NCBI GenBank assembly: GCA_021234535.1
Contig: CM037841.1
Coordinates: 15,148,825 to 15,212,824, forward strand
DNA length: 64,000 bases
Origin: Stichopus chloronotus
Lineage: Eukaryota > Echinodermata > Holothuroidea > Aspidochirotida > Stichopodidae
Reading direction: 5' to 3'
Made by a program: the position numbers and the translations under genes. Every line of letters starts with the position of its first letter. Position 1 is the first letter of the stretch. Below the pieces are notes generated by a model that saw only the letters and a program-made list of their open reading frames with translations, made no database searches and was not told where the DNA came from. Shown piece by piece: positions 35,196 through 46,081 of this stretch.

Positions 35196-36948
35196 AACAA
35201 GAGGGCAATCAACGCAGTTGCGTATCTCATCGCCAACATGCATTGATTTCAATACAGGGACTGAACATTGGGATTTGTAATAGTTTACTACAACCACATC
35301 TCATAGAGACCTATTCCGGGCACTGATGGTAAATTAGAACCAATATTATTCAAGCATAAAATAGTGGTAAGCAGAAAAACCGAACATATCTCAATACTGG
35401 TATCTACTGTGGGGTAGCAAACTTAAGCCTATAACCTGGTGCCACTCTTCTCAAGTAACGTAACAATTACGGCTCAAAAGTATCTGTGCATATTACGCTA
35501 CATAACAGTAACACAATTATAACATTGAGTTACTCAGTGTAGGTTAGGCTAAGGCAAGATATAGGAACATCCCTCTATGGATTATTTGCACATTAGTCTC
35601 TTATTTACCTGTGCAGGACCTGGTTCTGCTAAAATTAGTGTCTGACTTAAAAATAATGTTCTCATAATTGGTTGGGATGTTGAAAGACATTATCCACAGG
35701 GGCCAGTACTGCTAAAGATGTTTTAGCAAAGTTAAAAAGGTGGTGTCTATTCACTCGGATGCTGGCTCTACGTTTTTTACCAAACAATCATACAATTTCA
35801 CCAGTTTACTATAAAAGTGATATACTGTATATCTTCATTATTGTGTTCATAGGGACTGCCTTCCAAAGTTTGCGTATAATGCTTAATTAGCTCTCAAGAT
35901 AGGGTGGAAATCCAAATTTTGGGCAAAGTTTGCCTTTTTTCCTAAAAAATCAGCAAATTTCACAGGATTTATCATTACAGTAATATTATGTTGAACAGTA
36001 TTTCTCGTGAAGTCCTTACAAAGTCTTAAGTTAATTGGTCTCATAGATCTCAAGATGTGCTGGAAATACATATTTTTGGGCATAATTGCCTTTTTTTCTA
36101 AAAAATCAGCAAATTTCACTGGATTTACCATTACAGTAATATTATATTGAGCAATGTGTTCTCAGGTAAGTCCTTACAAAGCCTTAAGTTAATTGGTCTA
36201 ATAGTTCTCAAGATATGCTGGAAATACAAATTTGGGGGCAACATTGGCTTTCTCCCTAAAAAATCAGCCAATTTCACTCTCTTCACTGTAAAAGTGATAT
36301 ACCTGAAATTACATTCTCCGGTAAGTCCTTGCAAAATTTTGTATCGAATGCTCAAATATTTCTTAAGATATACTGGAAATACCAAATTTGGGGCAAAGTT
36401 GGCTTCTTTCTCAAAAATCAGCAAATTTGACTCAATTTACCATGCAACCAACACATCTTGGACATATTGGCATCATGCACAACCTTACCAAGTCCGGACG
36501 CACACACACACACACACACACACACCCAGCTTTGTTTTCCATTCATTCCTAGGACGTCATTGTGCTTTCTTTTGTTTTTTCTTCCTCAACTCTAACCTTA
36601 ACAATAGACTGTCTATTGTTAATCTTGAGAGGACCAGAGAAATCTCTTGAATTTTCTACAGAGGACCAAAATCTATTGTTTCGGTCCTCGATCCCACCCG
36701 AAAACAAGGGCACACACAGACGCACACGCACACACATTGGCACGGACACGTTTTAATTTGTACCACCCAATAGGACTCACCTGTACCCGTTGTCACTCTA
36801 CCATGGGGACCCTGGGTTGTCGCTACTCATCTTCTCCATGCGTTTCCATGGCAACCGTTCTCCCATGGATGCACAGTACAATATATAGTTCCACTAGCTA
36901 AGTGACTACAATATCTCTTCCTAACCCCTATAGGGCGAAGAGATAAAA
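35196..36948 (+). repeat. Family B element, complete copy 1
   Basis: Order: 5' segment starting 'aacaagagggcaatc' with subterminal 'tatctcatcgcc'; ~500 bp unique region; four or more monomers of ~155-175 bp; CA run (about 36501-36525, interrupted by an insert); 'cattggcacggacacg'; a 3' unique region; and a terminal hairpin ATCTCTTC (36913-36920) with GAAGAGAT (36937-36944) enclosing the palindrome CCCTATAGGG, then an A-rich tail. The 5' subterminal word is complementary to the 3' hairpin region. Tandem core, microsatellite and hairpin end with matching subterminal inverted repeats resemble Helentron-derived non-autonomous elements. It lies in an intron of the somatomedin-B gene. Confidence 0.85.
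36526..36710. mobile_element. 185-bp MITE inserted in the CA run of family B copy 1
   Basis: Compared with the homologous junction in copy 2 (48912-48942), about 185 bp is inserted between two CA tracts. The ends CCAGCTTTGTTTTC and GAAAACAAGGG are imperfect inverted repeats. The interior has a 12-bp-arm palindrome at 36598-36622 (TTAACAATAGAC / GTCTATTGTTAA, one-base centre) and a second hairpin formed by GAGGACC and GGTCCTC. The target duplication is obscured by the CA repeat. Superfamily unknown. Confidence 0.8.
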
Positions 36949-37064
36949 ATGCAGAAGTTTTTCATTTTTGTTACGTTATTTTCCTTGCATTAACAGTGTG
37001 CTGAGGTTAAAATATTTATCATTTGTCTACGTTTTAATGTTTCCCCCACATACACATATATTAG

Positions 37065-37201
37065 CTGATGACCCCAATAGCTGCGAGGGAAGATGTGGAG
37101 AGAAAACTACACCTGACGGTTATTGCAGCTGTCAAATTGTTTGTGTACGTGAAGGAAATTGCTGTGAGGACAGAATGTCTGTTTGCTATAGCCGGGGTTG
37201 A
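37065..37201 (+). CDS. Terminal exon with somatomedin-B domain
   Basis: The acceptor TATATTAG ends at 37064. After two bases that complete an Ala codon, 44 residues follow and end at TGA (37199-37201). Eight cysteines occur in the somatomedin-B arrangement: SC, RC, YCSC, VC, NCC, VC, with the diagnostic CSC and GNCCED parts. This extracellular disulphide knot is found in vitronectin, ENPP phosphodiesterases and many invertebrate secreted or membrane proteins. AATAAA lies 22 nt after the stop, so the message ends here. The product would be a small helix-plus-SMB protein unless upstream exons add further domains. Not ENPP as such, since no catalytic domain follows. Confidence 0.75.
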
Positions 37202-37222
37202 TTGGTCTGAATGTGAGTTAAC

Positions 37223-37228
37223 AATAAA
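37223..37228 (+). terminator. Poly(A) signal AATAAA
   Basis: Canonical hexamer 22 nt downstream of the somatomedin-B stop codon, followed by a T-rich stretch (gtttttaccctttt). Confidence 0.7.
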
Positions 37229-37620
37229 ACTTTGTTTTTACCCTTTTCATTCAGCAATTTTACATTTCATCACATTAAGTGTGAAAACATTTAGCACTGT
37301 CATGAAGCAAGCACTGGTATTTATCTGGAGATACGAACTTACGGACGAACAGCATGCTCCTTGTTTGCTGTGTCAATCCGTGAAGTTATAATAGACTACT
37401 CGTTTTGCGAAAAGTCCGCGACATAGCACTTAATAAGACGATTTACGTAAGGATAGTGTCATGTAATGATTCGTCGAAATTACTGAAGGAAACATATGAC
37501 AATATCCTTTATTTTCAGCTAGGCTTACCTTTTCTTAGAAGATGACTTCGACACACGGAACGATGTCATTAAGCCCTATTTCCCACCCATTTTCCGGGAC
37601 ACGCTGTAGACTTTTATTAA

Positions 37621-37860
37621 AGGCAGGTACTCATCACCCTAGAGAGTTTCAATTCTACTAAGCAACAATCCCTTAAATTAGCCCTTCCAGAGCCTAAAAT
37701 TTCTCATTGTGCAAACACAATAATATTAAGAGTTGCAAATCCTGGTGAACATACGAACCACATCTTTTACTAAAAAAATCTTCATCCCTGTGTATGCTTT
37801 GTAATATGAGCTATTCTGCATGAATTTGCTGTCTCTCAAAGAAAGATCCAAGAGAATTTT
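37621..37860. mobile_element. TTAA-type MITE, third copy (strongly decayed)
   Basis: Begins after TTAA (37617-37620) with 'aggcaggtactcatcaccct' and shares 'gagtttcaattct', 'ccctgtgtatgctttgtaatatgagct' and 'gaatttgctgtc' with the copies at 48446 and 26829, with indels. Its right end is not clear. Confidence 0.65.
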
Positions 37861-39949
37861 GCTCCAAGAAAAAATGTTTGTACACTGTTGCTATAGTGCT
37901 TCAACACTGTATTGTATTACCTCTTTGATATCATCTAATACTATTAGTCATTAACTCTAACTCTAAACTGGTTTATTACTAAAACTTGTTCTTGTAGTGA
38001 ATAGCAGAGGGTAGCGGGCTTGCATAAGAGGTTCGCACATCTCGTATTTGTGTTGTGGGGAAAGGAATGGTGAGTCTGGAACAGCCTTCTTGAATGTCCT
38101 CCAAGACAAACGTATTCTAAGTTTCCCGGTTTTGTTATCATTAATGGGGCAAAAGGGGTCTGAGGCGCCCCCCCCCCCCCCCGATCCCGCCTGTGCGTGA
38201 CTTATATTATCCTCAGAGCCACAATCAACTTGGAATCAGTTTAAGTACCTACAACCAGAAGAAGTTAAGCAGAGATTTATGAATTTCTTATGAAAATGAC
38301 GCCACGCCGATCGTATCGGAGGTCACTTACACTTGTGAGGTGAAGGCGCACTGTATTCGGTCGACTTGTAGAGACTATGCATTTGTATAGACTATGCATC
38401 TAACATAAAATAGGCTATTTATTTGCTGTTATGAGGCCATATATTGGTCAGAAATAAATGATGTCTGCAGCCGTGGGGTTTAAGTTTTCGTGAAACCTCA
38501 TTTGATATTGGTAATGAATACATTCTACTCATGTGAAAATGTAGGAGAAAATGTAGGTCTACCTGCCAGTATACACGTATAAGCATCTGTAGTCTGTAAC
38601 AGTGGAGGGAAGGGGTGATTACATGAACCATTCCCCTTAGTCAAATATTGGAGATGAGGGATATATCCCTCAGTATCTATGCCGCTGCGTCATACCATGT
38701 ACAGCTACTTCGCTAATGTATTTCAACCTCATTGCCACTTTTATATGTTATCAAGCTATTTTAGTCATCCGCGAAGAAGTCTATAATTCAGTGAATAAAA
38801 TCAATAACTGTTGGACTAAATTTAAAACTAAGTGATATATCAGTCTGCTATGTAAGATTGCAACGGTTTTTTTCTTTACTTTATTTTTCTATTCCTTTGT
38901 TTTTTCTTTTATTTTTGTGATCACATTAAACTGTCTCGCACGATACTATCACAAATCTAACAAGTGACGAACCTGCTGTAAAACACATGCCTACCAGTTG
39001 TTGGATTGTTCTCTCCCTCTCTGTACAATTACTGTTTCTGTCTTGTATTGCAGATATTGATCTCATGGAAAACAGCATGCATCACCACTTCGATTAAATT
39101 AAAACGAAAATACTTGGTGGAAGGGGTAGGGGAAGACCAGATTGAGGGTTCGAGAAAAGGAAATTGAAGCCCGAGACCTCATATTTTTGAACAGCATTTC
39201 CATGATTGTAGATATATTGCTTTGCTTCTGTTAATTTGTTTCGGTATCTTTCATCGTAGTGGCTACAAAATTTGTAAGCACATATACTGAATTTAATGTT
39301 TCAGTGCATGCATATAGTGCAGCTTGTATAAGAACTGCAAATCGACAGTACCACTTCTAAAGCGCACTGATAGATAGTACAATACCAGCAGTTCAGCTAT
39401 TTTCCATAGTTCCATATACTCAGTGTTACAACTGATACAGACTTTCATATGTCATTTTGCCTGCTGACAGAGGGATTCATTGTGTAATTTCGGTGGTGGT
39501 AGTGGTATGTAGACCATCTTGTGAAAATATATATACTGTGTCACCTGACAAACGCAAAAATGCATTGAGGAGTCGATGAATTCATTACAAAACGTTTAGA
39601 CTGAAGGTTTACCAGAAATGGTTCTTACATGTAGACTGTAAATGTTCTTCCCACGGTGCCACTAATATAAGGCGAAGAGTGGTCATTCTGCTGTGGCAGT
39701 TGAGCTCTCAGAGTTGAACCCTTGGTGACCCAGATGGCCACTTACCACAACCAAAATGATTGTATCTCGCCCACTCAACAGGAGTATTCAACACAATAAG
39801 TATGAAAACTATTCATGTTTCCATTGGGCGATATGGTGTTCAGCTAAAAATGAGTGGACATCTGACTTTCATCCAAACTATATGTATGGCACATCATCAG
39901 CATACCCAAATATAGAAGTAGCCAAGTTTCCTATCTTAAGATATCGTGC
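37861..39949. other. Unrecognised, probably intergenic
   Basis: Contains a 19-nt C run near 38169-38187 and short open frames without family resemblance. Confidence 0.4.
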
Positions 39950-40340
39950 TTGCAAGATTCTCAGCTGTTAATCTCTGGTGACTTCAACTGGCTTTGACAT
40001 CCACTAACAAACAATTAATTAAACTGTTTACAGCATTTAACCTCTGGTGGCCTCACATGATCACCATAAACAATAAGCTTCATCCACTCAATATAAACTT
40101 ACTGTCAAGTATGACAATTATCACTTCAGTGACGCACTTTTCCGTGGTTGACCTGTAATGACTTCATATAACCTTTGACCTAGACCACAAACTTTATCAA
40201 CTTATTGTCTATTCCTATCTACATGATAAATATGGGAATTACCACTGTTATTCTTTTTGAGACACACTTTTCGCTACGTTTTCGGCATTTGTCTTCTAGT
40301 GACTTCAGACGACCTTTGAGCTTCAACAAAAAGAAAAGGA
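39950..40340. repeat. Family A repeat, degenerate
   Basis: Words such as 'gacctttgac', 'ttttgagacacactttt', 'ccactcaatataaactta' and 'gacttcagacgacctttgagc' occur at ~130-150 bp spacing. Identity with other blocks is low, suggesting an old copy. Confidence 0.55.
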
Positions 40341-40381
40341 CAAAAAGCATACACGGAGTGTTGACAGTATGAACTCTCAAT

Positions 40382-40720
40382 TTATAATTTGCTATTACAA
40401 CTTTGCTATTACAAATTCATTATTTGCAATAAGAAAATAGTAATTTGTTATTACAAATTACTAGTGTGTTCATCAGTTCTCTCCATCTATTAATGAAAGA
40501 TGTGAAGCTAAAACATGCAAACATACTTTTGCTGATTATTCCAGGCATAAATTCTAGCCTTAAGCTTAGATTTTATGTTTGGCCGCTGTCCTTACTTAGT
40601 TAAGGCAAATTGCTCTCAGGTAAGTGTAATTTGTAATTACAAATTAATATATTGTAATAGCAATTAAAAATTTGAAACAAACAAATTATTAATTTGTAAT
40701 AGCAAATTATTTATTTAAAA
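40382..40720. mobile_element. Foldback/MITE with long AT-rich inverted repeats
   Basis: Left arm (about 40386-40470) carries 'aatttgctattacaa' twice; right arm (about 40628-40708) carries the complement 'ttgtaatagcaaatt' and 'ttgtaattacaaatt'. The arms are ~80 bp and imperfect around a ~150-bp centre. No transposase; flanking duplication not resolved. Confidence 0.7.
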
Positions 40721-41523
40721 GATCATAACATATGGTCGTTTTATCATTTGTGTTATTTCTTTTTCATGATCCTTCCTTATATTAAAAATGAAGGTATGAT
40801 TTTAATGCAAATGATAAAGCAAAGATTATTTTTCCAAATGGGGGTCATTTGGGGATCGGAGGGTCAAAAAGAAGCTTCTACACAGATGAATGATCATACT
40901 AGAAGTGACCAGTATCATCATTTAACAATGGTAACATACCTATACTCTGAAAAAGCAAAATCAGTTCAAAGCAAAAGTCAAGTTCAAAGCAAATCAGTAC
41001 AAGCAAAACTACATTACGTATGGAACACGGAAGGGTCCAAGAGAAGCGCTGTCCAATCAGACGTCCTCGTTGATTAAAAAGCCGTCCATTCTAAAATCGC
41101 TGTTCACATTCAGCTGCTGACATTTAGAAATAGCCGTTCAAATACAGCAGCCGTCCAGTCGGAAATGGTCGTTGATTCAGATGCCGCCCATTTAAAAGTC
41201 ACCGTTCAAGTATAGGAGCCGTCCGTTCCGAAATTCCAGTAAAAATTGAGACTCTGCCATTAGCCAGTTAAATATCAGCAACCACTCATGTAACAATCAC
41301 TCTACATGTTTTCTTCGCTATCAGAAATTGCCGTATCCGAGGTACTACTTGCAAAAATATAGTAATTGCAATCAACCTGAACAATGATTACATTTTCTCA
41401 TTTAGTGTTCATTTATGCTCATTTTGCACTCATTTTCCTCTCCTCCTATGCTCCTTTCCTCTGCGCATCACTCCTCATTCCCTCTCCCCATCTTTTGTGC
41501 TTATGCGCTCATAAAAGATTTCC

Positions 41524-41556
41524 CTTTTGGTCACACGCTTGAAGTGTGACCAAAAG
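41524..41556. repeat. 13-bp-arm hairpin upstream of LINE ORF1
   Basis: CTTTTGGTCACAC (41524-41536) and GTGTGACCAAAAG (41544-41556) are perfect complements with a 7-nt loop. It may mark the 5' UTR or start of the LINE, or belong to the target DNA. No second copy in the window reaches this far 5'. Confidence 0.8.
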
Positions 41557-41748
41557 CGAGATGGTCTGAGTAGACTACATTGTGAGAGGGATATAGCAAC
41601 TTATCATAGAATCGACTAACATGGTTGGTTAGTTATAGAAATCCTGTAAAATCCTATAAAATCCTACGTTTACAAGGCGTCCAGTATCAAAATTCCTCTA
41701 TAAATCTACAAACCATAGTACATTCAACAGCAACGAGGTAATTTGAGG

Positions 41749-42546
41749 ATGTCGTCCAGCAAAAAATCTGCAAAAGCAGCGAAACCAACCCCACCAACCA
41801 GGAGGCAGGGCCGTTCTTTACAGCCTAACGAGGAGCCTATACCTGTTGACCTACATGACTCAATTGCTGATTCAGTTCGTGAGGAATTACTTGCTGTTAT
41901 AAACTCTGACGACTTCTGTACAAATTTAGTGAGCAAATTAGTGCCAGCCATAACTGAAGCTGTAAAAGAAAAAATTCGTTCTGATCTTCATGAAGCATTT
42001 CAGCTGGAACTAAATGAAAAGCAAAAGCAACTTGATGAAGTCAGAGAAGAATTCAACGTTCTCAAACGTGAGTTTGCCACAATCCATGACTTGGTTGATC
42101 ACCAAGAACAATATTCAAGGCGTAATTGTTTACGACTACACGGTTTACCTGAGTCCCCAGAGGAACCAACGGATGCTCTCGTTACGAGACTTGCAAGTGA
42201 GAAACTGAATGTTACCCTCACCCCAGGTGATATCGACAGATCGCACGGAATCACCCCAAGACCTCGAGGTGCCACTTCAACGGCTACGAGACCCAGGGCA
42301 ATCATTGTGAAGTTTGCTACGTACAATATGAGGGACCAGGTATACCGGGCGAGGACCAAACTTAAGGGCACAGGCATCTACATTAATGAGGACTTAACAC
42401 GTCAGAACCAGCAGCTCTTTACTAAGGCCCGTCAACATAATAAAGTTTCCAAGTCTTGGACACTTGATGGGAAGATCTTTGTAGCGGACGCAAAGGGTCA
42501 CAAGCATCATATTGCCACCGCACACGACCTAGATAAGCTGCAGTAA
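41749..42546 (+). CDS. LINE ORF1, coiled-coil/RRM nucleic-acid binding protein
   Basis: 265 residues from ATG at 41749 (frame also open just upstream). Order: basic Ser/Lys/Pro/Arg-rich N-terminus (residues 1-30), acidic helix, a coiled-coil-like stretch (about 70-125, rich in E, K, L, Q), an RRM-like core (RRNCLRLHGLPE, then RAIIVKFATYNMRDQVYRAR), and a C-terminal basic helix region (YINEDLTRQNQQLFTKAR) as in L1-type ORF1 proteins. Expected role: trimeric RNA-binding chaperone packaging the LINE RNA into a particle with ORF2. No internal stop or frameshift. Confidence 0.85.
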   Translation: MSSSKKSAKAAKPTPPTRRQGRSLQPNEEPIPVDLHDSIADSVREELLAVINSDDFCTNLVSKLVPAITEAVKEKIRSDLHEAFQLELNEKQKQLDEVREEFNVLKREFATIHDLVDHQEQYSRRNCLRLHGLPESPEEPTDALVTRLASEKLNVTLTPGDIDRSHGITPRPRGATSTATRPRAIIVKFATYNMRDQVYRARTKLKGTGIYINEDLTRQNQQLFTKARQHNKVSKSWTLDGKIFVADAKGHKHHIATAHDLDKLQ

Positions 42547-42901
42547 CTCTATACGCACCTGCTCAAGCATCATTTGCCGCCATCTTGTTTCGTGTAGATA
42601 TACCAGGCTACATCCCTTATGATTTTGTGCGACCTTGTTACTCTGGCTGGGTGATCGATGACTTCTTTGTTGTTCACAATATCACCACTGGATTTAACGG
42701 ACTACTAATAAGGATTTCTTTTTTCTGTTGTAAGTGGATTTACGTCTCTTCTCGTTCGCTTTCTGTTCCTACCTTAAGTTTCTAAAATTTTGTCTTTTCT
42801 CTCTTTTTGTTTTGTTTTGTTTTTTTTTTTGTTTTTTTTTGTTTTGTTTTTTTTTTGTTCTTGTGTAAGTTCTTTACTTGGTAGTTTGCTTTTCAAACGG
42901 A

Positions 42902-45900
42902 ATGGATGATACCTCTTTTCTTGATCATCTCTGCTGTATCTGTTTCCATAGTTTTACAGATAATGATTACTCTGTAGGCACCTGTTGTATCTGCTCTTCC
43001 GGTATTAAGTGGAACAATCACTGCCCAGTCAATCCTATTGTTAATGTATTGAATGATATTCCTTGTGCCACCTGTAAAACTGCTTCTAAGCTTGGTTTCA
43101 CGAACAATGACAATGATTCTCCCTTAAATTCTGTTGATCCTGATGTAAATTCTGTGCATGATTCTCAAATCGACAGTTGCAAGTACTATAATTATGATTT
43201 CTTTAATAACATTAACCCTTACATTTGGGATAAGAAATTAACTTTGTTTCATGTTAATGCTAGGTCGCTTAATAGCAACTTTACCAACCTCTCAATTTCT
43301 CTTAGGTCTATTAAGCATAAATTTTCCCTTATTGGAATTACCGAGACTTGGCTTAATGATAATGAAACACTACATACCGCCTATAATATCCCAGGTTACA
43401 ACTTAGAACAAACCCCCAGAGCAAGACGAGGGGGTGGGGTTGCTTTATACATTAATTCTGAACTTAGCTACAAAGCCCGTCCAGACCTTAGTATTTTCGT
43501 GGATGGTATTTTCGAGTCTATCTTTGTGGAGGTCTATAATCGACAGTCTCCTGTTATAGTAGGAACTATTTATTGTCCAGTTGGTATTAAGGACGGTGTC
43601 TTAGACATCATCTCTACACTACTTGACTGTCTGAATAACGAAAGTAAGACTTGTTTCCTCATGGGCGATTTCAATTGTAATCTTCTTAATCAGGCCGATA
43701 ACAGTTGTACCCAATTTGTCAACCTTTTTTATTCTTACTCTTATCGTCCACTTCAGAGTATACCCACTAGAGTTACTTCACACTCTGCCTCACTGCTTGA
43801 TGTAATTTTCACGAATAGTTTATGTTTAAATTCTGTTTCTGGTGTAGTAGTTGATGACATTTCTGATCATTTTCCAGTTTTCACGCTTACTGATTTAGGT
43901 GTTGCTATGTTGAGAGAAAATTCAATCTTTTTTAAAAGAGACATCAACCCTGTTAGCCTTGACCAATTACGCTCCGCAGTTCAAAACGAATCCTGGGCAG
44001 ATGTCTATAATTCTTCTGATGTTGATAGCGCCTTTGATAATTTCAATAATATATTCTTAAATCATTTAAATAATTGTCTTCCTTGGGTAGCCCATACCAA
44101 AAAGTGTAGTAACCGAAATTCGAAGCACTGGATCACCCAAGCCATACTGAACTCTTGTAAAACAAAGAATCGTTTATTCAAAAGGTACCTCCGTAGTCGG
44201 TCTGCTGATGCTTTGAACGAGTATAAACGATTTCGAAATCGTCTTACTTCTGTCATCAGACAGGCTAAGAAATTTTACTTCTCTACTTTGTTCAGCAATA
44301 CCACACAGGACACGAAATCTACATGGCGCTCAATTAATACCCTGTTGTATGGTCGAGGTACTGATTTTACTGCTGATAAATTAAATTATCATGGAACTAG
44401 TGTTTCGAATCCTTCCGATGTTGCAAATATCTTTAATGATTATTTTACTGCCATTGGTCCTGCTACCCAGGCAGGGATTCCCCCCTCACACTGTAGTTAT
44501 AAGTCCTATCTGTCCCATCGTGTTGTCGACTCTCTATTCATTAGTCCAGCATCATGCGAGGAGGTGTTAAATATAATATTTTCTCTTAAAAATTCTGCCG
44601 CTGGTTTTGATGGAATTTCCTCTACGATCCTCAAATATGTGGCTCATTCCCTGTGCACCCCACTAACCTACCTTTTTAATCTTTCGTTAGAGAAAGGTAT
44701 TGTTCCTAGTCCTCTCAAAATTGCACGTGTTGTTCCTGTTTTTAAATCTGGTGATAAAGATTCGGTTAATAATTACAGACCTATTTCAATTTTACCATGT
44801 CTCTCCAAAGTACTCGAAAAACTTATGTTTACTCGATTATATTCTTTTTTTGTAAAGCAAAATCAATTGTATGAATACCAATTTGGGTTCCTTCCTGGGC
44901 GTTCGACTTCGCATGCTATTTTACACTTCACTAATAAAGTAACAGATGCCTTCGAAAAAAATCAGTATGCATCAGGCATTTTCTTGGACCTGTCTAAGGC
45001 TTTTGATACATTGGACCATAGAATCTTACTCAGTAAACTTGAACATTACGGTATTAGGGGTACAGCACTGGATTGGTTTAAAAGTTATGTTACTGATCGT
45101 TACCAATATGTTGGCATTAACAATGTTAATTCTATACGTAAGCGTATTACTTGTGGTGTTCCTCAGGGATCTGTTCTAGGTCCTTTGTTGTTTATTATTT
45201 ATATCAATGATCTCCACAGGGCTAGTAATAAATTGCATGTAATTTCTTATGCTGACGATACCAATCTTTTTTATTCCAGTAATGACCTCAGTTGTCTACT
45301 AAATGTAATACAATATGAATTTATCTATGTTCACAACTGGTTTTGTGCAAACAAGCTATCTCTCAATGTAAAGAAAACCAATTTTGTTATTTTCACCTCA
45401 CCTTCTAAGCAACCTAATCAAGGTGTAAACAACATACAACTTTGTGGTACTAACATACAGCGTTCAAATGTTACTAAGTTTCTTGGTGTGTTTGTTGATT
45501 CTCATCTCACCTGGACTGCTCATATCCAGTATGTTAGCACGAAAGTTTCAAAAGGTGTAGGGATACTAAACAGATTTCGACAACTTCTTCCTAGGAAAAT
45601 TTTGGTATCCCTGTATAATACCCTTATACTCCCTTATCTCACTTATTGTAATATCATTTGGGGGAGCACGTATGCTACCAGAATTAAACCTCTCTTTATT
45701 TTGCAGAAAAGGGCCATTAGATGTATATGCAACGTAGACTATCGTCATCATACTGCACCTCTTTTCGCTAGTCTTAACCTTCTTAATATTTATGATTTAA
45801 ATCGGTATCTTACCTGGTTGTTTATTTTTGACTGGTTATATAACAGAACCCCGTCAATTTTTCGTGCTCAGTTTCAGTTTCGTGATAGCAATTACCCTTA

Positions 45901-46081
45901 TCCTAGTCGTGCTTCAAATCAGTTTATCACTCCCCTTTGTAGGCTTAGGTCATCTCAATTTGGTCTTCGATTTGTAGGTGCAAAACTCTGGAATTCTCTC
46001 CCCTTGGAAGTTACAAACTGTAAAACACAATATGCATTTAAAAAGCAGCTTAAAGTTCATTTCATTGCAAATTACCTTTGA
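42902..46081 (+). CDS. LINE ORF2, endonuclease-reverse transcriptase
   Basis: 1059 residues from the first ATG (42902); an upstream in-frame TTG adds eight. Residues ~11-60 hold a Cys/His cluster (CCIC, CCIC, CATC), probably a PHD-like zinc finger. An apurinic-like endonuclease follows (~114-330: LFHVNARSL, ITETWL, GDFNCNLL, SDHFPVF). The reverse transcriptase spans roughly 590-850 with VVPVFKSGD, NYRPIS, LDLSKAFDTLDH, GVPQGSVLGPLLF and the catalytic YADD near residue 784. The C-terminus ends with the typical LW-N-S-L-P segment. All catalytic words look intact. The enzyme nicks target DNA and reverse transcribes its own RNA from the nick. Confidence 0.96.
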   Translation: MDDTSFLDHLCCICFHSFTDNDYSVGTCCICSSGIKWNNHCPVNPIVNVLNDIPCATCKTASKLGFTNNDNDSPLNSVDPDVNSVHDSQIDSCKYYNYDFFNNINPYIWDKKLTLFHVNARSLNSNFTNLSISLRSIKHKFSLIGITETWLNDNETLHTAYNIPGYNLEQTPRARRGGGVALYINSELSYKARPDLSIFVDGIFESIFVEVYNRQSPVIVGTIYCPVGIKDGVLDIISTLLDCLNNESKTCFLMGDFNCNLLNQADNSCTQFVNLFYSYSYRPLQSIPTRVTSHSASLLDVIFTNSLCLNSVSGVVVDDISDHFPVFTLTDLGVAMLRENSIFFKRDINPVSLDQLRSAVQNESWADVYNSSDVDSAFDNFNNIFLNHLNNCLPWVAHTKKCSNRNSKHWITQAILNSCKTKNRLFKRYLRSRSADALNEYKRFRNRLTSVIRQAKKFYFSTLFSNTTQDTKSTWRSINTLLYGRGTDFTADKLNYHGTSVSNPSDVANIFNDYFTAIGPATQAGIPPSHCSYKSYLSHRVVDSLFISPASCEEVLNIIFSLKNSAAGFDGISSTILKYVAHSLCTPLTYLFNLSLEKGIVPSPLKIARVVPVFKSGDKDSVNNYRPISILPCLSKVLEKLMFTRLYSFFVKQNQLYEYQFGFLPGRSTSHAILHFTNKVTDAFEKNQYASGIFLDLSKAFDTLDHRILLSKLEHYGIRGTALDWFKSYVTDRYQYVGINNVNSIRKRITCGVPQGSVLGPLLFIIYINDLHRASNKLHVISYADDTNLFYSSNDLSCLLNVIQYEFIYVHNWFCANKLSLNVKKTNFVIFTSPSKQPNQGVNNIQLCGTNIQRSNVTKFLGVFVDSHLTWTAHIQYVSTKVSKGVGILNRFRQLLPRKILVSLYNTLILPYLTYCNIIWGSTYATRIKPLFILQKRAIRCICNVDYRHHTAPLFASLNLLNIYDLNRYLTWLFIFDWLYNRTPSIFRAQFQFRDSNYPYPSRASNQFITPLCRLRSSQFGLRFVGAKLWNSLPLEVTNCKTQYAFKKQLKVHFIANYL

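Noticed and set aside
35883..36424. Minus-strand frames containing repeated 'VKFADFLEKKA' and 'FQHILR' words
   Set aside because: The protein-level repetition simply reflects the ~160-bp family B monomer; the same words occur at 48627-48848.
36480..36526. CA repeats considered as part of a CRISPR-like or satellite array
   Set aside because: Simple dinucleotide microsatellite within a family B element; no spacer structure.
36147..36650. 167-codon plus-strand open frame
   Set aside because: It crosses family B monomers, the CA microsatellite (HTHTHT run) and the nested MITE; repeat translation, not a gene.
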